From JALZHR01 sp036389695 (lineage in GTDB: Bacteria; Acidobacteriota; Blastocatellia; Pyrinomonadales; Pyrinomonadaceae): a DNA stretch of 33,199 bases. A program made the translations under genes and the position numbers. This document shows positions 1 to 9,500 of the stretch, in pieces. The DNA is taken from NCBI GenBank assembly GCA_036389695.1, contig DASVWG010000359.1, positions 1-33,199 on the forward strand, given 5' to 3'. Position 1 is the first letter of the stretch. Each line of letters begins with the position of its first letter. The notes under the pieces are model-generated. The model was not told the DNA's origin, ran no database searches, and saw only the letters and a program-made list of their open reading frames with translations.

Positions 1-5
1 TTCGT

Positions 6-156
6 GTCAGAACCGCCTGCGGTAGCGGGCGGTTTAAGTTTAGCGAAAGACTCGTTTGCATTTAAGTTTCGACTCTCAACACTTAAACCATTTTGTGTTT
101 CGCCGGAGTTTAAAACTGACCGCGTTAAACCGCCCGCTACCGCAGGCGGTTCTGAC
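6..156. repeat. 32-bp perfect inverted repeat pair (REP/BIME-like)
   Basis: Bases 6-37 and 125-156 are exact reverse complements of each other over 32 nt, separated by 87 nt. Each arm is itself palindromic: AACCGCC and GGCGGTT flank a 10-nt loop containing GGTAG. The right arm overlaps the end of pntA and encodes its last codons (N-R-L-R) and its TAG stop. The nested dyads and head-to-head layout resemble a bacterial BIME made of two REP units. It may also fold as a terminator or mRNA-stabilising stem, but neither arm is followed by a clean T run. Confidence 0.85.
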
Positions 157-1273
157 TTAGTTCTTTGACTCTTTCGTTGCGAATCTCGCCTTGATGGACG
201 ATGCAGCTTCCGCTCAGAATGTCGTCGTCGAAATCGAGATTCAGCACGCCGTCCTTCGCCAGCAGATTGCAGAACGCCGTGACGTTGCGCGAAAAAAGCT
301 GGCTCGCGTGGACGGGAATTTCCGACGGCAGATTCGTCGGCGCATAGATGAAAACGCCGTTGTGATTAACGATTTCGTTCGGCGCGGAAAGCTCGCAGTT
401 GCCGCCGTTCGCGCCCGCCAAATCGACAATCGCCGAGCCGCGTTTCATCGCTTCGACCGCCTGCCGCGTAATCAAAAGCGGCGCGCGTCTGCCCGGAACC
501 TGCGCGGTCGTGATGATGCAGTCGGCGCTCGCCGCCGCGCGCGTCAAAAGCTCGCGCGCTTTTTCCATAACGTCTTCGCCGACTTCTTTCGCGTAGCCGC
601 CTTCGCCTTCGGCGTTGACGTTTTCGATTTCGAGAAATTTCGCGCCGAGCGAGCGCACGGCTTCGCCCGCCGCCGCGCGAATGTCGAAGCCTTCGACGAC
701 TGCGCCCAGACGCCGCGCCGTCGCAATCGCCTGCAAACCGGCGACGCCCGCGCCGACCACCAGAACTTTCGCGGGCGGTATCGTACCCGCCGCCGTCGTC
801 AGCATCGGAAACATTCTGGGCAGTCGTTCGGTCGCCAGCAGAACCGCTTTGTAACCGGCAATCGTCGCCATCGAAGACAAAACGTCCATCGCCTGCGCCC
901 GCGTCGAGCGCGGAATCATTTCCAGCGAAATCGCCGTCAAGCCATTTTGGACAAACGTCTGCAATTTTTCCGGCTCGTCCAGCGGACGCAAAAGAGCGAT
1001 GACGACGGCATCTTTTTTCAGCCCGGCTAAAATCTCATCGCTTGGACGATTGATTGCCGGCAAAACGTCGGCTTTCGCCAAAAGCTCTTCGCAGTTTGCC
1101 GAAATGCTCGCGCCGGCTTGTTCATAGTCGGCATCTGACGCGCCGGAAGCCGCGCCCGCGCCCGCTTCGACCGAGACCGTGTTTCCCGCCGCGACGAGTT
1201 TTTTAACTGATTCGGGAACAAGTGCGACGCGAATTTCATCCGTCGCCGATTCTTTCAAGACAACGATTTGCAT
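137..1273 (-). CDS. pntA: NAD(P) transhydrogenase subunit alpha part 1 (domain I)
   Basis: The 378-residue protein is the NAD(H)-binding domain I subunit of proton-translocating transhydrogenase, which passes hydride between NADH and NADP+ using the proton gradient. It starts MQIVVLKESATDEIRVALVP, typical of the AlaDH/PNT N-terminal domain. The RQD-loop motif R-A-Q-A-M-D lies near residues 125-130, and the Rossmann signature GAGVAGLQAIATARRLG at 174-190. The length fits the three-subunit type (pntAA/pntAB/pntB) of Rhodospirillum rather than the fused E. coli alpha subunit. Partner subunits are not in the window. If present they would lie beyond the left edge, past the inverted repeat. The last codons and stop lie inside that repeat, so the C-terminus may have been reshaped by its insertion. 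Confidence 0.93.
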   Translation of the reverse strand: MQIVVLKESATDEIRVALVPESVKKLVAAGNTVSVEAGAGAASGASDADYEQAGASISANCEELLAKADVLPAINRPSDEILAGLKKDAVVIALLRPLDEPEKLQTFVQNGLTAISLEMIPRSTRAQAMDVLSSMATIAGYKAVLLATERLPRMFPMLTTAAGTIPPAKVLVVGAGVAGLQAIATARRLGAVVEGFDIRAAAGEAVRSLGAKFLEIENVNAEGEGGYAKEVGEDVMEKARELLTRAAASADCIITTAQVPGRRAPLLITRQAVEAMKRGSAIVDLAGANGGNCELSAPNEIVNHNGVFIYAPTNLPSEIPVHASQLFSRNVTAFCNLLAKDGVLNLDFDDDILSGSCIVHQGEIRNERVKELSQNRLR

Positions 1274-1793
1274 AGCGAAAGTATTTTCGTTTCATATTAT
1301 TGTGGCAAATGCGCAAAAATACAATGTTTTTTTTTAATTAACAGGTAAAGTGAAGAAAATTTTTGAACCTGCCTCGCGCCTTTTTTATTACACGACATTT
1401 TTTCATTTAGTTTTTAATAAAAATATTGACAACGCGGCTGCTTCAAAGATACTATTTTCTTCATCTTGCGGGCTTTCCCGAAAGGCGCTTTTTCTCGCCG
1501 CATTTCCTGCCGCAATAACGGTTTTATTGAAGCTATGCGATGCATAAATCCGTTTGAAGGAGCTTAAAAAGCGCCGGAAAGCAATAAACCGAACTGATTT
1601 TCAAACAACGAATCATACTATTTGACCTGAGGTCTGCCGGTTAGACCGAATTGAAGAAATATGCCCACGAGACACACGAAATAGACGGAAAAATCAATCG
1701 GATTTTCGCGCCTTTTCGCCTCTTTCGCGGGCAGAATCCTTTAAAATCCGACGACCGGCGACCTGAAGTAAAAACTTACTAAAGGAGCTGAAC
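1274..1793. other. 520-bp intergenic region, divergent promoters and long leader
   Basis: This gap separates the divergent pntA and amine oxidase genes. The first 150 bases are AT-rich and could hold a promoter for each direction. A 17-bp dyad (GGTCT, 7-nt spacer, AGACC) lies near 1631-1647 and could be an operator. A 65-codon frame at 1350-1547 has no recognisable domain and no convincing ribosome binding site, so it is not called. No RNA gene was recognised, although the distance from the best promoter to the next start leaves a leader of about 330 nt. Confidence 0.5.
1426..1455 (+). promoter_or_regulatory. Candidate sigma-70 promoter for the amine oxidase/decarboxylase operon
   Basis: A perfect TTGACA (1426-1431) is followed, after an 18-nt spacer, by TACTAT (1450-1455). 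It lies in an AT-rich stretch pointing towards the operon at 1794. Transcription from here would start near 1462 and produce a leader of about 330 nt. The match is good by eye, but no expression evidence exists. Confidence 0.5.
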
Positions 1794-3512
1794 ATGGACT
1801 TAGATATTGCCGTCGTCGGCGGAGGCGTTTCGGGCGCTTACTGCGCGTGGCGGCTTCAACAGGAAAAAGGCGCGAAGGCGAACATCGCCCTTTTTGAATA
1901 CAGCGACCGCATCGGCGGGCGACTTTACACGGTCACGATGCCGGGCTTGCCGAACGTGAAAGCCGAGCTTGGCGGAATGCGCTATATTCCGACGCAGCAT
2001 CCGGTCGTCACGAATTTGATTGAGCATTTAGGCTTGCCGACCAAAGAATTTCCGATGGGCGCGCCTGCGCCGGTCGGCTCGAACTGCAATCTTTTCTACC
2101 TGCGCGGCAAACACCTGCGCCTGCACGAGCTCGACGACCCGGCGAAAGTTCCATACAATCTGGCGTGGTCGGAGCGCGGCTTGGGTCCGACGAATTTGCA
2201 GGTTCAGGTAATGAATAATATTTATCCGAATTTCGCCAACCTGAGCCTCTGCGACCAGATGAAAGTCAAGGTTTTCGGCAAGCCGATCTGGCAATACGGC
2301 TTCTGGGATTTGATGTATCGCGTCCTGAGCAACGAAGGCTATCAATTTATGAAAGACGCGGGCGGCTATGATGCCAACGTCGCCAACGCCAACGCCGTGA
2401 CGCAGCTTCCGGCGACGGAATACAACGACGAAACCGTTTTTCTAACTTTGCGCGACGGCTACGACCAGCTTCCGATTCAGCTCGCCGAGCGTTTCCGAAA
2501 AATGCCGGGCGGCGTGGCGAAAGACGAACGCATTCAAATGAATCATCGCCTGGCGGAGATTCTTATCGGCACGGGCGAATATCGCTACACGCTCGTTTTC
2601 GAGAAGACGATTACCAAAGACGGTCAGACGATTATCAAGCACGGCTCGACCGTTAAAGTCCGCGCGAAAAAATTGATTCTCGCGATGCCGCGCCGCTCGC
2701 TGGAATTAATCAAGAGCAAATTTTTCGAGGATTCGTGGCTGAAAGCGAATATTCCTTCCGTGCTTATCCAGAGCGCGTTCAAACTGCTGCTGGCTTATGA
2801 AAGACCTTGGTGGCGCTCGCTCGGACTCGTCGCCGGTCGTTCCGTCACCGATTTGCCGATTCGACAGGTTTATTATTTCGGTACGGAAGCCGAGCAGCCG
2901 GGCGGCTTGCCGTTTATGAATTCCCTTCTGATGGCGAGCTACAACGACATCAGCACCGTGCCGTTCTGGAAAGGTCTGGAATTCGGCGAGCCTTTCAAAG
3001 GCTACACGCCGTCGTGTCTCGAACCGGGCGTCAAAAACATCGTGCCGCAAGTCGAGTTTCAGGCGACCGAAGAAATGGTCTACGTCGCCAATAAACAGGT
3101 CGCGCAGGTTCACGCGCTGCCGGAAATTCCGCAGCCTTATTCGGCGCGTTATCACACGTGGAACGAAGACCCTTACGGCGGCGGCTGGCACGAATGGAAA
3201 GCCAATTACCGGCTGGACGAGATTATGTGCCGGATGCGTAAACCCGTCGATAATGAAGACATACATATCGTCGGCGAAGCTTATTCTTACGGTCAGGGCT
3301 GGGTCGAAGGCGCGCTCGACACGGCGGAATCGATGCTGGAAGAATTCTTCGGCTTAAAGTATCCGAAATGGCTGCCGAAGGGCACGCAGTTGATGCCGAA
3401 CCCGTGTCCGGGCTGCGGCGATTTGGACGGCTGCGTGGAATTTAAAGACCCGGGCGGCAAGATTCTGGATTCGATTACGCCGAACTGCCTGCAGGCTGTG
3501 GAGGAGGGCTAA
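1794..3512 (+). CDS. Flavin amine oxidase (probable L-amino acid or monoamine oxidase)
   Basis: This 572-residue FAD enzyme probably oxidises an amino acid or amine to the imino/2-oxo product with release of H2O2. It opens with the dinucleotide-binding motif VVGGGVSGAYCAWRL (residues 7-21), an acidic strand end (FEYSDRIGGRL) and the second GG doublet in ELGGMRYIP. Near the C-terminus, GEAYSYGQGWVEGAL is the usual FAD-contacting end of the amine oxidase fold. A tail of about 45 residues beyond it carries CPGCGDLDGC plus a later Cys, which is unusual and might bind metal. AAAGGAG precedes the ATG at good distance. The next gene starts 4 nt after this stop, and its Shine-Dalgarno lies inside this gene, so they are very probably co-translated. 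The substrate cannot be read from sequence; an aromatic L-amino acid is inferred from the partner decarboxylase. Confidence 0.82.
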   Translation: MDLDIAVVGGGVSGAYCAWRLQQEKGAKANIALFEYSDRIGGRLYTVTMPGLPNVKAELGGMRYIPTQHPVVTNLIEHLGLPTKEFPMGAPAPVGSNCNLFYLRGKHLRLHELDDPAKVPYNLAWSERGLGPTNLQVQVMNNIYPNFANLSLCDQMKVKVFGKPIWQYGFWDLMYRVLSNEGYQFMKDAGGYDANVANANAVTQLPATEYNDETVFLTLRDGYDQLPIQLAERFRKMPGGVAKDERIQMNHRLAEILIGTGEYRYTLVFEKTITKDGQTIIKHGSTVKVRAKKLILAMPRRSLELIKSKFFEDSWLKANIPSVLIQSAFKLLLAYERPWWRSLGLVAGRSVTDLPIRQVYYFGTEAEQPGGLPFMNSLLMASYNDISTVPFWKGLEFGEPFKGYTPSCLEPGVKNIVPQVEFQATEEMVYVANKQVAQVHALPEIPQPYSARYHTWNEDPYGGGWHEWKANYRLDEIMCRMRKPVDNEDIHIVGEAYSYGQGWVEGALDTAESMLEEFFGLKYPKWLPKGTQLMPNPCPGCGDLDGCVEFKDPGGKILDSITPNCLQAVEEG

Positions 3513-3516
3513 AAAG

Positions 3517-5220
3517 ATGGCAACAATGACCGTTTCAAATTACCTGATTACGCGCCTGAAACAAGCCGGACTTGAACATATGTTCGCCGTTCCGGGCGAT
3601 TACGCTTCGCCGTTTCTCGACGCGCTCGACGCCGCGAAAGGCATCGAGCGCATTCCGAATATCAACGAGCTCGGCAGCGGCTACGCCGCCGACGGCTACG
3701 CGCGTTACAAAGGCATCGGCGCGGCTTGCGTGCAATACGGCGTCGGAACTTTCAGCCTTTTGAACTGCACCGCCGGTTCTTTCGTCGAACGCGTGCCGGT
3801 CGCGGTAATTTCCGCCAGCCCGAGCACGAAAGACCGCGCGATGGAAGAAGCCGAAGAAGTTCTGTTTCATCACAGCACGGGAAATCTGCGCGCCGACCAG
3901 ATTGTTTTCCAAAACGTGACGGTCGATTCCGTGATTATCGACAACGCGGAAACCGCTCCGGCGCAGATTGACCGCGCCATTACGCTGATGCTGACGCACC
4001 GGAAACCGGTTTATATCGAGGTTTTAAACGACGTCTGGTCGATGAGCTGCGCCGCGCCGAAAGGCAGGCTCGCGCCTGTTGTCACGCCGTCGGATGCGGA
4101 TTCGCTGGCTGCCGCGCTCGACGCGACATTTGAAAGAATCGATAAGGCGAAGCTTCCGATTCTGTGGGCGGGCGTCGAGATTCATCGTTTCGGTTTGCAG
4201 GAAACTTTGCAGCAGATTTTGGATGCGAGCGGCTGGTATTTTACGACGACGAGCCTCGCCAAAACCGTTCTGGACGAAAGCCAGAAACAGTTTATCGGCA
4301 CTTACGCCGGACCGGCTTCGGTCGCGCTGACGTGGGACACGATGAACGCTTCGGACTGCATTCTCGCGCTCGGCACAATCATCACCGACGATTACCTGAA
4401 CATTATGAATTCCAGCTTCGGCAAGATGATTGAAGTCAACGACCAGGAAACGCGCGTCGGCTACCAGTATTATCACGACGTGACGATGAAGGATTTTCTC
4501 GAAGGAATTCTGGCGCGCGTCAAGGCAAACAAACGCTATCCGCGCAAATATACTCTGCCGAAATCCAAGCCGGAAGAAGAATATAAAGCGAAACCAAATG
4601 ACCAGTTGACCTACAATATTTTCTACCACGAGCTGAGCAATTTTCTGAAAAAGGAAAAGATGCTCAACGATGTGGCGCTGATACTCGGCGAAAGCACTTC
4701 GCTTTATGTTTTCGGAAATCTTTTCGGTCTGCCGCCGAACAGCTTTGTCGCGCAGGCGGCTTGGGGTTCGCTCGGACACGAAACGGGCTGCGCTCTCGGC
4801 GTCGCTTTAGGCAGCGGGAAACGCCCGTTCGTCGTCGCGGGCGACGGCGGTTTCCGGATGGTTTGCCAGGAGCTTTCGAGCATGGCTTATCACAAATGCA
4901 ACGCCGTCGTTTTCGTGATGAGCAACGAAGTTTATGCGATTGAACAGGCGTTTGTCGATATTAAAGCGTTCACGCCGAAAGGCTCGTTCGCGCCGTTCGA
5001 CATCCTGCCGTCGTGGGATTATCTGGCGCTGGCTCAATCGTTCGGCGCAAAAGGCTTTCGGGCGAAAACGGTCGAAGAGCTGCGCGCCGTTTTGTCGGAA
5101 TTAAACGCCATCAAAGACGCGCCCGCGCTCGTCGAGATAGCGATTCCGCAGAAGGATTTAGCGCCGCAGCTGAAGCGTCTGGCGGAGACTCCGCCGAGTT
5201 TGAGCAAATATCGTCCGTGA
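3517..5220 (+). CDS. ThDP-dependent 2-oxo acid decarboxylase (indolepyruvate/pyruvate decarboxylase family)
   Basis: The 567-residue protein has the three-domain layout of pyruvate and indolepyruvate decarboxylases. The family's catalytic residues are all present: Asp28 in VPGDY, Glu51 in NELGSGYAADGYAR, the His118-His119 pair in LFHHSTG, and Glu476 in YAIEQ. The ThDP/Mg site is GDG at 442-444, with Asn470 closing the motif. It should decarboxylate a 2-oxo acid to an aldehyde in the cytosol. GAGGAGGG at 3501-3508, inside the upstream oxidase, is the ribosome binding site, and the genes are 4 nt apart. The pairing suggests the 2-oxo acid made by the oxidase (arylpyruvate such as indole- or phenylpyruvate) is the substrate. 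Pyruvate itself cannot be excluded. Confidence 0.88.
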   Translation: MATMTVSNYLITRLKQAGLEHMFAVPGDYASPFLDALDAAKGIERIPNINELGSGYAADGYARYKGIGAACVQYGVGTFSLLNCTAGSFVERVPVAVISASPSTKDRAMEEAEEVLFHHSTGNLRADQIVFQNVTVDSVIIDNAETAPAQIDRAITLMLTHRKPVYIEVLNDVWSMSCAAPKGRLAPVVTPSDADSLAAALDATFERIDKAKLPILWAGVEIHRFGLQETLQQILDASGWYFTTTSLAKTVLDESQKQFIGTYAGPASVALTWDTMNASDCILALGTIITDDYLNIMNSSFGKMIEVNDQETRVGYQYYHDVTMKDFLEGILARVKANKRYPRKYTLPKSKPEEEYKAKPNDQLTYNIFYHELSNFLKKEKMLNDVALILGESTSLYVFGNLFGLPPNSFVAQAAWGSLGHETGCALGVALGSGKRPFVVAGDGGFRMVCQELSSMAYHKCNAVVFVMSNEVYAIEQAFVDIKAFTPKGSFAPFDILPSWDYLALAQSFGAKGFRAKTVEELRAVLSELNAIKDAPALVEIAIPQKDLAPQLKRLAETPPSLSKYRP

Positions 5221-5247
5221 CGACGGAAAGTAAAAATAACAAAACTG

Positions 5248-5293
5248 TCGGGCTTTGTCTTTTGAATTTTTGGAGCGAAGCCCGATAATTTTT
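5248..5293. terminator. Hairpin terminator, probably bidirectional, between decarboxylase and TIR gene
   Basis: TCGGGCTT (5248-5255) pairs with AAGCCCGA (5278-5285) and is followed by TAATTTTTT. This is a good intrinsic terminator for the plus-strand operon. It also sits just downstream of the minus-strand TIR gene and could serve both convergent units. Confidence 0.7.
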
Positions 5294-6364
5294 TCAAAAG
5301 CCCGGCGGCGCGGGCGTTAATGTTTCAAAACCGCCGTTTGTCCATCTTGCCAGCAGGCTCCCGTCCGGTTTAACTTCGTAGGTGGCGCTGAAATCTCCAT
5401 TCACCATAAAAATATTTCCCGCCAGACTTCCCTTTGCCTGATATTCCGCTCCGACGATAAACCATTTTACAAAATAGGAATCTCCGTCTTTCGAGACGGT
5501 TACTTTACTGTTGTAATCACTGCCGTCGGTGCCCTGACCCGAAGCGATGTAGCTTCCCGAAAGGTCATCAAAAAAAGCCTGCCCGGGAACGGGAATTAAT
5601 GTTTCCGCGCCGTCATTTCCCCATTTTCCGAAAAGCGTGCCGTCGGGTTTAACGTCGTAAACAACGGTAAAGCTTGAGTGAACCGCTAAAACGGTTCCCA
5701 GCAAACCGCCTTTTGCCTCAAATTCATCTTTGCCGATAACCCATTTCATAAAATAAGTATCTTCTTCTTTTGAGATAGTCGCTTTACCGTGATAATCGCT
5801 GCCGTTATCGTTAGTTCCCAGAACGATATAGCTTCCGGTCACGTCTCGCGAAAGATTTTCCGCCGCGGCGGCGCGCTTTTGCGCAATTTCGACGCGCATT
5901 TTATTGATGAGTTCCTGCTGTTCGGTTGATAAAAGTCGTCCGAGCTCTACAGCTCTCGCCCGGAGACATTCCACCAGGCGTTTGTATCCGTCCTTTTCGT
6001 AATAATCAATCCATTGCAGAGCGTTGAGCGCCCCCGGCGCGTCGCATTTTTCCAGCAGCACGGGAATCAGAAAAATATTTTCTTCCGGATGCTCTCTGGC
6101 TCTCTCGCTCAATATTTTTATCTCTTGCTGAAAAAAGCCGGTTTTACTGACGGCTTGCCGGCTCAGACAGATTATTGAAACGTCGGCGGACGCTATCGCT
6201 TTCTGGATTTCCTGTTCCCAAAGCTGCCCGCCCTGCAGTTTTTTCCTGTCAATCCAGATGTCCATTCCGTCGCTTTGCAATTTTCGGGCAAGCTCCAGCA
6301 CCTGAGTTTTATCTTCGGAAGCGTATGAGACAAAAACGCTGAGCTTTCTGAGTTCTTCATCCAT
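5294..6364 (-). CDS. TIR-domain protein with two C-terminal tandem beta-rich repeats
   Basis: The start is placed at 6364, giving 356 aa, because GGAG lies 8 nt upstream of that ATG; a 20-codon longer frame has no better signal. Residues 8 to about 145 are a bacterial TIR_2 domain: SVFVSYASEDK, DIWIDRKKL, ADVSIICLS and a Glu (about E81) in TGFFQQE, at the position of the NADase catalytic Glu in active TIRs. A helical linker (about 146-172) leads to two similar repeats (about 177-258 and 270-351). Both read GSYI..G...GSDY, then Y-F-x-K-W, then VKPDG.L...W and ETL.P. No signal peptide or membrane segment is visible, so the protein is probably cytosolic. It may be an NAD-consuming or scaffold TIR with a sensing or assembly module. 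No other defence gene is adjacent. The repeat family was not identified. Confidence 0.82.
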   Translation of the reverse strand: MDEELRKLSVFVSYASEDKTQVLELARKLQSDGMDIWIDRKKLQGGQLWEQEIQKAIASADVSIICLSRQAVSKTGFFQQEIKILSERAREHPEENIFLIPVLLEKCDAPGALNALQWIDYYEKDGYKRLVECLRARAVELGRLLSTEQQELINKMRVEIAQKRAAAAENLSRDVTGSYIVLGTNDNGSDYHGKATISKEEDTYFMKWVIGKDEFEAKGGLLGTVLAVHSSFTVVYDVKPDGTLFGKWGNDGAETLIPVPGQAFFDDLSGSYIASGQGTDGSDYNSKVTVSKDGDSYFVKWFIVGAEYQAKGSLAGNIFMVNGDFSATYEVKPDGSLLARWTNGGFETLTPAPPGF

Positions 6365-6480
6365 ATATTTTTCTCCGGTCAGATTCAGGCTTAAATTTTG
6401 GGTAAAAGCGATAAGATTATACACGGAATATTTCGCTTCGCAACATAATTTTATTCTTTCTAAAACCGGATTTCAGAGAC

Positions 6481-6522
6481 AAAAAAGCTGACGCGATTTG
6501 CTTGCGCAAAGCTCGCGTCAGC
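6481..6522 (-). terminator. Intrinsic terminator of the TonB receptor gene
   Basis: A perfect 10-bp stem (GCTGACGCGA at 6487-6496 with TCGCGTCAGC at 6513-6522) encloses a loop that itself pairs TTTGC with GCAAA. Read on the minus strand, the stem is followed directly by six T residues. It lies 25 bases past the receptor stop codon. Confidence 0.9.
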
Positions 6523-6546
6523 CGGATAGGTTTAAAAACGAGATGT

Positions 6547-9500
6547 CTAAAAATTGTAGCGAATGCCGAATTGCAGCTGGCGCGCCGGCGCCGCCGAAGT
6601 AAAGCCGAGCGGCGCGGTCGGCGAGATGCCTTTGATGCCTTTCGGGTTCGGCGCAATCACGCTGGTCGCTCCGGCACAGTTCGGATTGGTCGGTAAATTG
6701 GCGACGCAAGCCGTGCCGACGACGTTGTTGATGCCGTTGTAATTCACGTGGTTGAAAAGGTTAAACGCTTCGAAAGTCAGTTCCAGAAAGCGCTGTTCCC
6801 GCACGAAGAAACGCCGCGCGAGACGCATATCGAAACTGCTGTACGGCTCGCCTCTGCCGGTATTTCTGCCGACGCCCGCCGGACGGTCGTTATACAGGCG
6901 GCTGTCGTTGTTTGTGTCAAATCCAATCAAAAGATTGAACGGTCGTCCGCTGCCAGCCGTGAATATCGGCGCGAAAACGAAATCGCGCAGAAACACGTTT
7001 TTAAACGGGCTGATAAAGACCGCGCTCAAAACGATTCGATGCCGCTGGTCAAACGCCGAAAGGCTCCGGTCGTCGCGCACGTTTAAAGGATTCTGCGCCA
7101 GATAATCGGTATTGAAATCCGTCGCTTCGTCAATCGTTTTCGACAAAGTGTAGTTGGCGTTGACGCTGTAAAAACGCGAAAACCGCTTGGTAATCTGCAA
7201 GGTTCCGGCGTGATAGAAACTGTTCGCCACCGATTGATATTCGGCGTCGAGCGCAAAGCGCGGCAGGAAATTACCGTTTAAGCCCGCGCCGTTGGTCGAA
7301 CAGTTAAAGCCCGCGGCGGGCGCGCCCGGAATCGTGTAACAGGCAAGCTCGGTCGCATTGACAATCGGCTGTCCGGTAAACGGGCTTGTGCCGATGACCG
7401 AATAACGACGCACGTCGACCGGGCGAACCAGATGAATGCCGCGCGAAAACAGATAGCTGATTTCGGCGGAAAATCCTCTGCCCAAATCCTGCTGAATCGC
7501 GCCGCTGATTTGATAAGTTTCCGGATTCTGGAAATTTTCGCCGATGCGGATGCGCGCTTCGAGCGGTCTGCCCGGCGCGGTATTCAAGCCGAACTGCGTT
7601 AAATCCGAAGCGACAATCTGCCGGTTGCCGATGACGCCCTGCGCGAGCAGCGTTTGATAAATAAACGCCGAGCTGTATGTTCCGGGAAGCGTAATCGCCG
7701 AAACGACGATGTTGACGTTATACGGCTGCGTGCCGGAAGCGAGCGTGTTGGTGACGTTCGTAATCTGATTGTCAATCTGCCCCGTAAAAATTCCCGCGCC
7801 CGCGCGAATCACGGTTTTCGCATTATTGAAAACGTCCCACGCGAAACCGACGCGCGGCTGAAAATTATTTTTATCGGTCGGAATCGGGTCGGCTTCGTTC
7901 TGCACGAAATAGCGCAAGCCGTAATTAAACGTCAGATTCGTGCGCGCTTTCCAGGTGTCCTGCGCGAAAAGCGAAAAGCGCTGGCTGCTGCTGGCAAATC
8001 CCGGCAGACCGAAGCCCTGCTGGTAAACCTGCGGCGCGTTGATGTTATAAGCCTGCAGCGCGTTAATCGTATTGTTCGCGTTGCACAGCGAATTTCTCAG
8101 CGCCGCGCCCTGCGCCGCCGTGATAAATCCCGATTGAATGTCCGCGCCGATTTGCCCGCCGATCGGCGCGGCAAGACAAGCCGCTCCGGTCAGCGCCGTG
8201 CCGACCAGCGCGGTGCGCTGCGCGGCGCTGAAAACGGACGAAAACGGCAGCGCGCCGAAGCGAAACGTGCCCGGCAGATAAGTTTCCGAATTGGTCGAAA
8301 CGCGGTTGTATTGAAAAACCACGCCCGTCTTAAACGTGTGCGTTCCGCGCACGAACGAAAGCGTGTCGGCAACGTCGAAGCCGCGCGTGATGCTGTCGGA
8401 CGGCAAAAAGATGTCGCGCCCGAAATTTCCGAAGCCGAGAATGTTGATTTCCGGTCCGACCGGGTCGTTCGGCGTCACTATCAGGCGGTAATAGGAAAAC
8501 TGCGCGCGCGCTTCGTTAATCGTCGTCGGGTTAAAAGTATGCGTTTCGGATAAGAGAATTCCGCCGCTCGGCGATTCGACCGCGCGCCCGCGCGAGACGG
8601 CGTTCAGCGCGCCGGTCGCCACGTTTTCCTGGTCTGTCCGCGTGTAGTTCAGACGAACGAATCCGGTATCTGATTCGCCGAACGTGTGGTCGATGCGACC
8701 GGAAATCAAAGCGCTGTTTTCGCCGGCGGGAAACTGCCCGTTCGTCGCCGCGTAAAGATTCGACGTACGCGCGCTCGGAAGCGTCAAAACGTTTCGCACG
8801 CCGACGCCCAGCGGAGCGAAATTCGGTCGCGTGAGCAGATAATTCAGAAAGGCGTTCTGGTCGCCCGCCGCGTTTCCCGGCGCGAGCTTCAAGCCGTTCG
8901 TGAGCGATTCGTTGAGCGTGACGAAAGACGTCTGGTTTTGCCTTAAGCCTTCCGCCGAAACGAAAAAGAAAGTTTTATTTTCGATTATCCGCCCGCCCAG
9001 GCTGCCGCCGAACTGCTGGCGATTGTAGGGCGATTTGCCGTTCGGGTTAAAATCGAAAGCGTTGCGCGCGTCAAATCTTTTATCGCGGAAATAGCCGAAA
9101 ACGCTGCCGTGCCAATTGTTGCTGCCGGTTTTGGAGACGATATTCACGACGCCGCCGCTTGAACCGCCAAACTCGGCGTTGTAGCTGTTGCGGTCAACCT
9201 GAAATTCCTGCACCGCTTCCTGGCTGACGACGTTTCGCGCGCCGCCCGATGCCGTGTCGGCGGTTGAGCCGTCGACGTTGATTGAATTTCCGCGACCGTT
9301 GTTGCCGCCGAAGGAAAGTCCCGATTGCGGCGTCTGCGCGACGCGGAAATCCGTCGAATCGTTAATATTATCGGCGTCGTTGACGCCCGGCGTGAGCAGC
9401 GCGAAATCGAGAAAATTTCGCCGGTTAATAGGCAGATTATTTAACTGCCGCGCGCTGATGACGGTCGATTGCTGCGTTCTTTCCGTATCGACCAGCTGCT

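Noticed and set aside
191..1030. 279-codon plus-strand open frame
   Set aside because: It lies fully antisense to pntA, is very rich in Arg and Ala, and has no recognisable motif; the GC-rich codon bias of pntA keeps the opposite frame open.
1350..1547. 65-codon frame in the intergenic region
   Set aside because: No ribosome binding site or motif, and it overlaps the best promoter candidate of the next operon.
5294..6364. TIR gene as part of a defence island (Thoeris, CBASS, pAgo)
   Set aside because: No SIR2-like, cyclase, Argonaute or other defence gene lies next to it; neighbours are metabolic and transport genes.
7654..8553. 299-codon plus-strand open frame
   Set aside because: It is antisense to the TonB receptor barrel, Arg-rich and without domain features; the receptor reading is clear on the other strand.
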